Positions 55,385 through 63,142 of a stretch of DNA of 64,000 nt are shown here, piece by piece. The notes under the pieces were generated by a model. That model saw nothing but the letters and a program-made list of their open reading frames with translations. It did no database searches and was not told the origin of the DNA. Source of the stretch: Longimicrobiaceae bacterium (GTDB lineage Bacteria; Gemmatimonadota; Gemmatimonadetes; Longimicrobiales; Longimicrobiaceae); assembly GCA_036375715.1 (NCBI GenBank), contig DASVBS010000060.1, positions 248,001 through 312,000 of the forward strand. Reading direction: 5' to 3'. The position numbers and the translations under genes are program-made. Each line of letters opens with the position of its first letter. Within the stretch, counting starts at the first letter, position 1.

Positions 55385-56013
55385 TTCCCGCGCTCCTGGC
55401 GCTCGTCAGCTACCTTCTCGGCGCGATCCCGACCAGCTATATCGCCGGCCGCTGGACGCGCGGGATCGATCTGCGCAAGCACGGGAGCGGGAATCTAGGG
55501 GCAACGAACACTTTTCGGGTGCTCGGGGCGCGCGTCGCGGCCCCCGTCATGGTGGTGGACGTGGCCAAGGGCTTCCTGCCCACCCTGCTCTTTCCACGTT
55601 GGGACGGCACCCCCGAATGGAGCTGGGTACTGGCGTACGGGGCCGCGGCCGTTCTGGGTCACGTCTTTCCCGTCTACATGCGCTTCCGAGGTGGAAAAGG
55701 GGTGGCCACCGGGGCCGGGGTCTTCCTGGCGATCGCGCCGCGAGCCGTCCTGCCGGCGGTGGTCGCCTGGCTGGTGGTGCTGAAGCTCTCGAGGATGGTA
55801 TCGCTGGCTTCCATTACCGCCGCCGTGACGCTGATCGCGGGCCTGCTCGTCACCGAGGACCGGCTACCGGTGCTGCTGACCGGTGTGGCGATTTCGTTGT
55901 TCGTCATCTACGCCCACCGCTCCAACATCCGCCGGATCATGCGCGGGGAGGAGCACCGGTTCGGGGGCGGGCGGGCGCGCCCCGAGCCGGAACCGAGGCG
56001 AGAGGAATCATGA
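55381..56013 (+). CDS. plsY: Acyl-phosphate:glycerol-3-phosphate acyltransferase PlsY
   Basis: First acylation of glycerol-3-phosphate in phospholipid synthesis, 210 residues, five membrane helices. Motifs: LGAIPTSYIAGRWTRGIDLRKHGSGNLGATNTFRVLG, FRGGKGVATGAGVFLA and YAHRSNIRRIMRGEEHRFG. ATG overlaps the der stop (ATGA) and its end overlaps gpsA. It sits beside gpsA, which makes its substrate. Confidence 0.96.
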   Translation: MIPALLALVSYLLGAIPTSYIAGRWTRGIDLRKHGSGNLGATNTFRVLGARVAAPVMVVDVAKGFLPTLLFPRWDGTPEWSWVLAYGAAAVLGHVFPVYMRFRGGKGVATGAGVFLAIAPRAVLPAVVAWLVVLKLSRMVSLASITAAVTLIAGLLVTEDRLPVLLTGVAISLFVIYAHRSNIRRIMRGEEHRFGGGRARPEPEPRREES

Positions 56014-57041
56014 GCGACCAGCGGATCGCGGTGATCGGTGCCGGGAGCTGGGGAACGGCGCTGGCCAACCTGCTGGCGAAGAAGGGGCTGCAGACCGTCC
56101 TCTGGTCGTACGAACGCGAGGTCGCCGAAGCGATCCGTCTGGAGCACCGCAACCCGCGGTACCTGAGCGAGGTGGTCCTCGACCCGTCCCTGCAGGTGAC
56201 CGACTCGATTCCGGAGGCGGTGCGCGGAGCCTCGATCGTAGTCTCGGTGAGCCCGTCGCACGTGGTGCGAGCGGTGATGGGCGAGGCGGCACCTTATATC
56301 GAGGAGGGCGCGTTGGTGGTGAGCGCCTCCAAGGGGATCGAGGAGCATTCGTTGCTCACCATGGATGGCGTCCTGCGGGAGGTGTTGGGAGAGGCGCACG
56401 CGCGTCGCACCGCCTTTCTCTCCGGGCCGAGCTTTGCGTTGGAGGTAGCCCTGGAGTACCCCACCGCCGTCACCATGGCGTCGCACGACCTGGCTTCGGC
56501 GCGGCGGGCGCAGGGGCTCTTCCAGACCGACTACTTCCGCGTCTACACTAACCCCGACGTTGCGGGGGTCGAGCTCGGCGGGGCGCTGAAGAACGTGATC
56601 GCGATCGCCGCGGGCGTAGTGGATGGTCTCGGCTACGGGCACAACACGCGAGCAGCGCTGATCACCCGCGGCCTTGCCGAGATGACGCGTCTGGGCGTGG
56701 CGCTCGGAGCGGATCCGCTGACTTTCGCTGGTCTGGCGGGGATGGGGGACCTCATCCTTACCTGCACCGGCGCCCTGAGCCGGAACCACTCAGTCGGCGA
56801 GGAGCTGGGGAAGGGGCGGCCGATCGACGAGATTCTGGCGGGCATGACGATGGTGGCCGAGGGTGTGCGCACCTCCCGCGCGGCCCGGGCGCTGGCGGCG
56901 CGTGCGGGCATCGAGATGCCGATCGTGGAGGAGGTCTACGCGGTGCTGTACGAGGGGCGATCGCCGCGGGAAGCGCTGGAGAACCTGATGTTGCGTGAAC
57001 CGAAGCCGGAGCAGTGGAGCCAATGGGAGCGGCGGAAGTAG
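56010..57041 (+). CDS. gpsA: NAD(P)H-dependent glycerol-3-phosphate dehydrogenase
   Basis: Reduces dihydroxyacetone phosphate to glycerol-3-phosphate for phospholipids, 343 residues. NAD-binding VIGAGSWGTALANLLAKKG; the catalytic Lys in ELGGALKNVIAIAAGVVDGLGYGHNTRAALITRGLAEM; and LAGMGDLILTCTG with RNHSVGEELGKG. Starts with an ATGA overlap after plsY. Confidence 0.97.
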   Translation: MSDQRIAVIGAGSWGTALANLLAKKGLQTVLWSYEREVAEAIRLEHRNPRYLSEVVLDPSLQVTDSIPEAVRGASIVVSVSPSHVVRAVMGEAAPYIEEGALVVSASKGIEEHSLLTMDGVLREVLGEAHARRTAFLSGPSFALEVALEYPTAVTMASHDLASARRAQGLFQTDYFRVYTNPDVAGVELGGALKNVIAIAAGVVDGLGYGHNTRAALITRGLAEMTRLGVALGADPLTFAGLAGMGDLILTCTGALSRNHSVGEELGKGRPIDEILAGMTMVAEGVRTSRAARALAARAGIEMPIVEEVYAVLYEGRSPREALENLMLREPKPEQWSQWERRK

Positions 57042-57460
57042 GGGGGGACGGCAGAAAGCGTCGAGGTCGTGGCCGGCTCGCGGAGGGGATGCGACGCCGA
57101 CGGGCGTTCTACTCGATTGGCGAGGTCTGCGAGATGCTCGACCTCAAGCCGCACGTGCTCCGCTACTGGGAGACCCAATTTCCGGAGCTCTCGCCCACCA
57201 AGAACCGGGCCGGCAACCGGGTCTACCAGGCCCGCGAGCTCGAGCTCATCGCCCTCATTCGGAAGCTGGTGTACGAGGAGCGGTACACGCTCGAGGGTGC
57301 CCGTCGCCGGGTGGAGGAGCTGAAGGCGGAGGGCACCGCGCAAGAGCAATCGAGCCGCGCGCTGGAGCGCACCTTCCTGCGCACCCTTCGGCAGGAAATG
57401 CAAGCGATCGAGGCGCTGCTCGACCCGGCCGGCGTTGACCGTCGACCGGGCCGGGAATAG
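57023..57460 (+). CDS. MerR family transcriptional regulator
   Basis: 145 residues. Winged-helix domain from about residue 27: FYSIGEVCEMLDLKPHVLRYWETQFPELSPTKNRAGNRVYQARELELIALIRKLVYEERYTLEGARRRVEEL. A helical C-terminus without an obvious metal or drug site (QSSRALERTFLRTLRQEMQAIEALL) is probably for dimerisation. The N-terminus is Gly/Arg-rich. ATG 57023 has ggagcagtggag upstream and overlaps gpsA. Target genes are unknown. Confidence 0.88.
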   Translation: MGAAEVGGDGRKRRGRGRLAEGMRRRRAFYSIGEVCEMLDLKPHVLRYWETQFPELSPTKNRAGNRVYQARELELIALIRKLVYEERYTLEGARRRVEELKAEGTAQEQSSRALERTFLRTLRQEMQAIEALLDPAGVDRRPGRE

Positions 57461-57463
57461 ATT
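57435..57463 (+). promoter_or_regulatory. Predicted surE promoter inside the end of merR
   Basis: TTGACC (57435-57440), 17-base spacer, TAGATT (57458-57463). Leader of about 108 bases. Confidence 0.6.
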
Positions 57464-57500
57464 GCCAACCCAATCGCCCAACGGAGTTTGCGTGCCGCCG

Positions 57501-57529
57501 GAGGGCCGCCGACCCCATCGGCGGCCCTC
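57501..57529 (+). promoter_or_regulatory. Hairpin in the surE leader
   Basis: Perfect 12-bp stem gagggccgccga / tcggcggccctc, 5-base loop cccca. No T-run follows. It may end merR transcripts or stabilise the surE leader. Confidence 0.5.
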
Positions 57530-57577
57530 GTCCGTACCGGGGCCTACTCGAGCGCAGTCGCCCGTGCGTTATCCCAG

Positions 57578-58327
57578 ATGCTGATCCTCTGCACCAACGA
57601 CGATGGTTATCGAGCCCTGGGGCTGAAGGTGCTCGCCGAGTCGGCAGAGGAGCTGGGAGAGGTCACGATCGTGGCGCCGGAGCGCGAGCAGAGTGCGACC
57701 AGTCACTCGCTCACCATGCATTTCCCCGTCCGGCGCCATCACATCTCGGAGCGCATGCAATCGATCGAAGGGACCCCTACCGATTGCGTGGCGCTCGCCG
57801 TAGGGATGCTGCTGGAGCGCCGGCCGGACTTTGTTCTCTCCGGTGTGAACCATGGCCCGAACATGGGGGAGGACGTGTTGTATTCGGGCACGGTCGCCGG
57901 GGCGATGGAAGCGACCATCCTGGGCATTCCCGCGATGGCGATCTCCTACGTCGGGCGCGAGCCCGAGGAGATCGTCGCGTACGGGCCGCTGCTGCGGCGG
58001 CTGCTCCGGCAGATCGTGAAGCGCGACTCTTTTCCACCCGAGACTCTACTGAACGTGAATCTTCCCGCGGTGGATCCGGCGGAGGTGAAGGGGGTGCGGG
58101 TGACCCGACTGGGTCGACGGGTGTACACCGATTCGATCACGCGGGCGGAGGATCCGAGCGGCCGCGAGTACTTCTGGATCGGGGGCGGCGGCGTCGAGTG
58201 GACGGCTGAGGAGGGGACCGACTTCCACGCCGTGCACGAGGGATACATCTCGGTCACGCCACTGCACCTCGACCTGACGAACTACCGCCTGCTTTCCGCG
58301 GTGCAGGATTGGGGGCTGCAACCATGA
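57578..58327 (+). CDS. surE: 5'/3'-nucleotidase SurE
   Basis: Metal-dependent nucleotidase/survival protein, 249 residues. Conserved start MLILCTNDDGYRALGLKVLAESAEELGEVTIVAPEREQS with the Asp-Asp metal site; SHSLTMHFPVR; GTPTDCVALAVG; LSGVNHGPNMGEDVLYSGTVAGAMEAT. Start at 57578 follows the family; the ribosome site is weak. pcm overlaps its stop, the classic surE-pcm pairing. Confidence 0.95.
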   Translation: MLILCTNDDGYRALGLKVLAESAEELGEVTIVAPEREQSATSHSLTMHFPVRRHHISERMQSIEGTPTDCVALAVGMLLERRPDFVLSGVNHGPNMGEDVLYSGTVAGAMEATILGIPAMAISYVGREPEEIVAYGPLLRRLLRQIVKRDSFPPETLLNVNLPAVDPAEVKGVRVTRLGRRVYTDSITRAEDPSGREYFWIGGGGVEWTAEEGTDFHAVHEGYISVTPLHLDLTNYRLLSAVQDWGLQP

Positions 58328-59007
58328 GCGACCGGTACGTAGCGCAGCGCCGCCTGCTCATCGAAAAAATCCGGGAGAAGGGGATTCGCGACCTGGAGGT
58401 CCTGCGCGCCTTCGACGTGGTACCGCGGCACGAATTCCTGCCGCAGGCGGTCTGGCACCGCGCCTACGAGGACGCCCCGATCCCGATCGGCTTCGGTCAG
58501 ACCGCCTCGCAGCCCTCGCTGCAGGCGCTATACATGCAGCTCCTGGAGCTGAAGCCGACCGATCGCGTGCTCGAGATCGGCACAGGCTCAGGATTCCAGA
58601 CCGCGGTGCTGGCGCAGCTCGTGGCGCACGTCTACTCCGTCGAGCGTGTGCGTGAGTTGGCGGTGCGCGCCCGGGAGATCCTGGAGCGGCTGAGGATCTC
58701 TAACGTGGCGCTGCTGGTGGGGGACGGGACGATCGGTTGGCGCCGTTTTGCGCCGTACGATGCGATTCTGGTGGCGGCGGGGGGCCCGGAGGTTCCGGAG
58801 CCACTGCTCGACCAGCTCGCCGTCGGGGGCCGCATGCTGATCCCGGTGGGTTCGCGCGAGACCCAGCGCCTGATGCTGGTGCGGCGCATCCCCGACGACG
58901 TGATCTACGAAGAGGTGCTGGACTGCAAGTTCGTGCCGCTGCTCGGCCGGTTTGGCTGGGCCGAAGAGGGAAATGGCGGCGGTACGGGCCCGGGTTACTC
59001 CGGGTGA
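58324..59007 (+). CDS. pcm: Protein-L-isoaspartate O-methyltransferase
   Basis: Repairs isoaspartyl damage with S-adenosylmethionine, 227 residues. Motifs: VPRHEFLP, EDAPIPIGFGQTASQPSLQALYMQLLEL, VLEIGTGSGFQTAVLAQL (AdoMet loop), VYSVERVRELA, GDGTIGWRRFAPYDAILVAAGGPEVPEPLLDQLAVGGRMLIPVG. A Gly-rich tail follows. ATGA overlap with surE. Confidence 0.95.
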   Translation: MSDRYVAQRRLLIEKIREKGIRDLEVLRAFDVVPRHEFLPQAVWHRAYEDAPIPIGFGQTASQPSLQALYMQLLELKPTDRVLEIGTGSGFQTAVLAQLVAHVYSVERVRELAVRAREILERLRISNVALLVGDGTIGWRRFAPYDAILVAAGGPEVPEPLLDQLAVGGRMLIPVGSRETQRLMLVRRIPDDVIYEEVLDCKFVPLLGRFGWAEEGNGGGTGPGYSG

Positions 59008-59114
59008 TCGTCCGCACGCGCGGGTGACATTCGGGTCATCGGCATTTGGCTGCAGGTTCCGCCCGTCCGTCGGGGGCCGATGCCACTCACGCTCCGGCTA
59101 GCCAGGGTGATTCC

Positions 59115-60452
59115 ATGAACCATGACACTCCGGGTGCCATCCCCTCCGACGACCTGCCGTTCCTCGGACCGGCCATTTCTCCACGCCGGCCGGTGAGCGG
59201 GAGCCCGCTGGGAGATGCCGATGAGCTCGCGGCGCCTTTCGTGGGCGGCGCTTACGATCCTCTTGCCGCAGGTGCCACCGGCCCCGCCTCTTCGGAGGCC
59301 GAGCCGGCCGCTGAGGTACCGATCGAAGGGCCTGTGGGCGACGCGCCGTGGCACGCTGCGAGTGCGGGCGAGACGCCCTGGGCCGCCGAAGGCGCGGCTG
59401 AGAGTGAGGGTACGGTCGAGGCCCGGGAAGACGAGGTCGCTGCCGCGGCCGGTGGACTGGATTCCTTCCCCGAATCGGACTGGCCCTCCGACGACTTCCC
59501 CTGGCTGAGCCCGAGCGCGCCCGAGCCCGACGAGGACGGCCAGGCTGAGGCCTGGAGGCCCGGGGTAGACACGGGAGAGCTGTCGGCCCCGGCGCAGTCG
59601 TACTCCGTCGAGGAGGAGGCGTCCGTACAGCACCTGAGCTGGATCGGGGAGCCGGCCTCCCAGGGCGAGATCGACGCCGCCGAGGCGGCCGCCGCGTCTG
59701 CGGAGGTCGCCCCGGCGGAAGCCGCGCCAGCGGATGCGGTGAGCGAGGGGCAGGAAGGGGTGATAGAGGTGTCACTGTTCGCGGTGGAGGGGGTCGAGGA
59801 GGAGCGAACGGGCTTCCAAGTAGACGCCGAGTCGGTGGAGGGAAGCTGGACGGGTTCGGAGAGCTGGGCGGAAGAACACGCGGAGCGGGGCGGGGAGGCG
59901 TGGGGCGGGGAGGCCACCGTGGAAGAGGCCGCACCCCCCGAGGCCGAGGCCGCGGCTGGCGGCGACCCGACCGCCTGGGCCGATGCCGAGACCAGCGCGC
60001 AGGACCGTCCCTGGGACGAGGGCGTGGCGGCGAGCTCTGCTGAGGCGTCCGAGGCGGCGGTGGCCGGTGACGAGGTCGCCGCGCCGGATCTGGGGCTCGA
60101 GGGTGAGGAGGAGGGGATGCTGTTCGGAGAGGTCGAGACGGAGGAGACGCCGCGGGAAGCGGTCGAGGCCGCAGCGCTGCCGCTGAGCGAGTGGGAATCT
60201 GGGGCCGCTGCCGGCGGGGTCGAGGAGGAAGAGGCGCTGGAGGTAACGACCCTGGAGAGCGAACCGGTGGCGCGGTCGGCGGCGAATGACTCTGTCGATC
60301 CGATGGTGGAGGTCGCCGAGCGGCTCGAGCGCATCGCGGGAGCGCTGCGTAGCGGGCGCCCGCTGGAGGCGGCGGAGCAGGGCGATCCGCTCCAGTTGCT
60401 GATCACCGGGTACGCCCTGGGTTACGCCCAGGCGCGCCGCTCCCCCCGCTGA
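59115..60452 (+). CDS. Highly acidic low-complexity protein, unknown function
   Basis: 445 residues, very rich in Ala, Glu, Gly, Ser and Asp. It has hardly any Lys, no signal and no membrane span. Much of it (residues about 30-380) is likely disordered. Short islands are more ordered: NHDTPGAIPSDDLPFLGP at the N-terminus, SDWPSDDFPWLSP (about 120), and the C-terminal helix DPMVEVAERLERIAGALRSG with LQLLITGYALGYAQARR. ATG 59115 is chosen for AGGGTGA upstream. No family recognised. The ordered end might be a docking site. Confidence 0.65.
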   Translation: MNHDTPGAIPSDDLPFLGPAISPRRPVSGSPLGDADELAAPFVGGAYDPLAAGATGPASSEAEPAAEVPIEGPVGDAPWHAASAGETPWAAEGAAESEGTVEAREDEVAAAAGGLDSFPESDWPSDDFPWLSPSAPEPDEDGQAEAWRPGVDTGELSAPAQSYSVEEEASVQHLSWIGEPASQGEIDAAEAAAASAEVAPAEAAPADAVSEGQEGVIEVSLFAVEGVEEERTGFQVDAESVEGSWTGSESWAEEHAERGGEAWGGEATVEEAAPPEAEAAAGGDPTAWADAETSAQDRPWDEGVAASSAEASEAAVAGDEVAAPDLGLEGEEEGMLFGEVETEETPREAVEAAALPLSEWESGAAAGGVEEEEALEVTTLESEPVARSAANDSVDPMVEVAERLERIAGALRSGRPLEAAEQGDPLQLLITGYALGYAQARRSPR

Positions 60453-60481
60453 GGAAGGGGCCCAGACTGCTCGCCGACGGA

Positions 60482-60510
60482 TGGACCCGGGGCCTCGAAG
60501 GCGTTATTTT
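60482..60510 (+). promoter_or_regulatory. Predicted tRNA-Arg promoter
   Basis: TGGACC (60482-60487), 17-base spacer, TATTTT (60505-60510); start near 60517, about 16 bases before the tRNA. Confidence 0.5.
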
Positions 60511-60532
60511 AGTGATTCCCTTCGGGGATGAT

Positions 60533-60606
60533 GCCTCCGTAGCTCAGTTGGATAGAGCACAAGTTTCCTAAACTTGGGGCCACAGGTTCGAGTCCTGTCG
60601 GGGGCA
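60533..60606 (+). tRNA. tRNA-Arg, anticodon CCT (reads AGG)
   Basis: All four arms fold: acceptor gcctccg/cgggggc, D stem gctc/gagc, anticodon stem caagt/acttg with loop ttcctaa (anticodon 60567-60569), and T stem acagg/cctgt with loop ttcgagt. Discriminator A at 60606. CCA is not encoded, so it must be added by the nucleotidyltransferase. Confidence 0.97.
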
Positions 60607-60616
60607 CTGCCCAGAA

Positions 60617-60661
60617 ACGCCCGTGGTTCGGTAATTTCGCCGACCGCGGGCGTTTTGTTTT
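60617..60661 (+). terminator. Intrinsic terminator after tRNA-Arg
   Basis: A stem of about 12 pairs (acgcccgtggt with accgcgggcgt, one wobble) and a T-rich tail ttttgtttt. The next 130 bases up to the sulfatase show no clear promoter or gene. Confidence 0.8.
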
Positions 60662-60792
60662 GCAGCTCGGGTCGCCCTTCGGCAACATGCCCGAGCAACA
60701 AGAACTGAACGACCATTTCACGCCCTGGCCACGGTTCTGCATCGGATCGCCGGACCACACCCCCGTTTCCACGCTCGCTACCAGATAGAGCG

Positions 60793-62328
60793 ATGCGACA
60801 CATCACCCGCAGAAAGTTCCTCTCGACCTCCGCCACGACGGCGGCATCATTCTACCTGACGGGGTGCGGCACCCGTGACGCCACCGCCCGTCAGCCCAAC
60901 GTGGTCTTCATCCTGACCGACGACCAGCGGTGGGACACGTTGAGTGTTCTGCCGGACTCGGAGCGCTTCTTCCCAGCGCTGCAGACGCCCAACATGGACC
61001 GGCTGGCGACGGAAGGGGTGCGCTTCGCGAACGCCTTCTGCACCTGGTCGCTCTGCTCGCCCAGCCGCGCGAGCTACCTCAGCGGGATGTACCCGCAGAT
61101 CCACGGTGTGCGCGACAACTTTACCCAGTATCCAGCCGCCCGCCTGCCGAGCTATCACACCCACCTGAAGAACGCCGGCTACAAGACCGCCTATATCGGG
61201 AAGTGGCACATGGGGGAGGGGGACGACTCGCATCGCCCTCCCTTTGACTACTGGGCCAGCCATGCGGGTCAGGGCCATTACGACAATACCGAGTTCAACA
61301 TCTCGCGCGCCGTCGACGGCACCGAGAGCATCGATTCGGTCTCTTTCAACGTCGCAGGGCGACGCCAGGTGATCGAAGGCTACTACACGCATGTGGTCAC
61401 CGATCTGGCGGTCGATTGGATCCGCTCCGTACGGGGTCCCTTCTCGCTCCAGATCGGCCATAAAGCGCCGCATGGAAAGTGGATCCCGGAGCCCAAGTAC
61501 GCCAGCCTGTACGGTGACATCCAGCTCACCAAACCGCCTACGGAGTCGCTATACACGGAGGGACTTCCCGAGTGGGTGAAGCGGCGCGTTGCGACCTGGC
61601 ATGGGATCGATGGTCCGCTATACGAGACCTACGACTACGAGACCTTCATCAAGACCTATCACCAGGTCCTCCCCTCGGTGGACGACAGCGTGGGGGAGAT
61701 CTACGAGGCGCTGCGCGCCAAGGGGGAGCTCGAGAACACAATCTTCATTTTCGCGGGGGACAACGGTTTCCTGCTGGGAGAGAAGGCCTCCATCGACAAG
61801 CGCACCGCCTGGGAGGAGAGCATCCGCATTCCGCTGCTCATTCGCTATCCGGAAGGGCTCGGGGCGGGGAAGGTGATCGACGAGATGGTGATGAACATCG
61901 ATGTCGCGCCGACGGTGCTGGCTCTAGTCGGAGTCGAGAACGTCACCCCGGAGATGCAGGGGCGCTCCGTCGTCGGGCTCGCCAACGGAGACAGGCAGCG
62001 ATGGAGGGAATCGATCTATTACCAGTACAACTTCGAGGAGCAGTTCCCCTACACGCCGAACGTGCGGTCGGTGCGCACGAGGGAGTGGAAGTACATCCAC
62101 TACCCGAACGGGGAGGGGTATCCGGACACTGAGCGTGCGGAGCTATACCACCTGGCGGTGGATCCCAAGGAGCAGCGGAATCTGATCGATGACCCGGCTC
62201 ACGCGGAAAAGCTGGCGGAGCTCAAGGCCGAGCTCCGGCGGCTGCAGGAGGAGACCGGGGCGATTCCCGACGTGATGCCCGCCAATCCGCAGCTCAGCTT
62301 TGAGATGCCGGACGAGGCCATCCGCTGA
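60793..62328 (+). CDS. Sulfatase, exported lipoprotein type
   Basis: 511 residues, alkaline-phosphatase superfamily. The N-terminus combines a twin-arginine motif (TRRKFLS) and a lipobox (YLTGC, Cys 25), so it is likely exported folded and anchored. FILTDDQRWDTL gives metal ligands D43/D44; CSPSRASYLSG holds Cys88, the formylglycine residue of the C-x-P-x-R motif. Further: GYKTAYIGKWHMGEG, FAGDNGFLLGEK and SIRIPLLIRYPEGL. Substrate (sulfated glycan or other ester) cannot be told. No sulfatase-maturing enzyme is visible nearby. Confidence 0.92.
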   Translation: MRHITRRKFLSTSATTAASFYLTGCGTRDATARQPNVVFILTDDQRWDTLSVLPDSERFFPALQTPNMDRLATEGVRFANAFCTWSLCSPSRASYLSGMYPQIHGVRDNFTQYPAARLPSYHTHLKNAGYKTAYIGKWHMGEGDDSHRPPFDYWASHAGQGHYDNTEFNISRAVDGTESIDSVSFNVAGRRQVIEGYYTHVVTDLAVDWIRSVRGPFSLQIGHKAPHGKWIPEPKYASLYGDIQLTKPPTESLYTEGLPEWVKRRVATWHGIDGPLYETYDYETFIKTYHQVLPSVDDSVGEIYEALRAKGELENTIFIFAGDNGFLLGEKASIDKRTAWEESIRIPLLIRYPEGLGAGKVIDEMVMNIDVAPTVLALVGVENVTPEMQGRSVVGLANGDRQRWRESIYYQYNFEEQFPYTPNVRSVRTREWKYIHYPNGEGYPDTERAELYHLAVDPKEQRNLIDDPAHAEKLAELKAELRRLQEETGAIPDVMPANPQLSFEMPDEAIR

Positions 62329-62361
62329 GGCTGGCCGGATGCCGGCGCCCGCGACATCGGC

Positions 62362-62703
62362 CTATCCTCTGAACACGAAGTAAACCGCCCCGACCAAACA
62401 CAACCCCGCCCAGAGGAAGTTCAGGCTGATCGGCTGTCGCATGTAGAAGATGGCGAAGGGGATGAAGACGGCGAGCGTGATCACCTCCTGCAGGATCTTG
62501 AGCTGCGGCAGGGTCAGGGCGGTGAAGCCGATGCGGTTTGCCGGAACCTGCAGCAGATACTCGAAGAGCGCGACCGACCAGCTCGCAATCGCCGCCACGT
62601 ACCAGGCACGATGGCTCAGGTTCTTCAGGTGCCCGTACCAGGCGAAGGTCATGAACACGTTCGACAATACGAGCAGAGCGACGGTACGCGTCAGCACGGG
62701 CAT
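62362..62703 (-). CDS. DUF486 family membrane protein
   Basis: 113 residues, four membrane helices. Starts MPVLTRTVALLVLSNVFMTFAWYGHLKNL; conserved blocks WYVAAIASWSVALFEYLLQVPANRIG, LTLPQLKILQEVITLAVFIPFAIFYMRQPI and NFLWAGLCLVGAVYFVFRG. The compact EmrE-like pattern suggests a small transporter, but none has a proven function that I know. Start at 62703 is chosen because family members begin there. Confidence 0.9.
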   Translation of the reverse strand: MPVLTRTVALLVLSNVFMTFAWYGHLKNLSHRAWYVAAIASWSVALFEYLLQVPANRIGFTALTLPQLKILQEVITLAVFIPFAIFYMRQPISLNFLWAGLCLVGAVYFVFRG

Positions 62704-63142
62704 ATATGGATGCTCCGGATATACCTCGTCCACCGGCCGTCGCGGCAAAAGTTCAGCGCCACGGCGGCCTTGGCGGAATCGATCTGTGGGTATGAGATTC
62801 CCGTCCGGACGGACGGGCGCATGAACTCTAAACGAGACGGATAAGATCGACAAGCGGCCCCAGGCGGACGTGGGCTTACGCCGCTGAGCGTTGGCGCAGG
62901 GCATCCGGGAGCAACCCGCCCTTCATGCCGTGGCACCTCGAGCGCCGCTCTCCAACAACTCCGTCGTACCGGCGGTAGATCAGATCGAGATCCATCATTA
63001 TTCCAGCAGATTGCACTGCAGCGACCGAACGCGGAGCAAGGGATTCTGAGTCAGGCGTGGATGCCGATCGAGGGCACCACCTCGTATCGCGGCGCAGAAC
63101 CGTCAAAAGGATGAGAACTCTCAACGCTCAAGGCGCACCATC
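62704..63142. other. 439-base stretch without a recognisable gene
   Basis: Short frames exist on both strands but none has a ribosome site, a familiar motif or codon use like the neighbours. It separates the divergent DUF486 and dehydrogenase genes. I see no terminal repeats or transposase remnants. It may hold promoters for both; no TTGAC-type box was found. Confidence 0.5.

Noticed and set aside
60533-60606. tRNA-Arg as a proven integration site
   Set aside because: No second copy of the tRNA 3' end and no integrase is visible up to 64000.
62876-63124. A reverse-strand 82-codon frame as a gene or transposase remnant
   Set aside because: No ribosome site, no recognisable motif and no flanking repeats.
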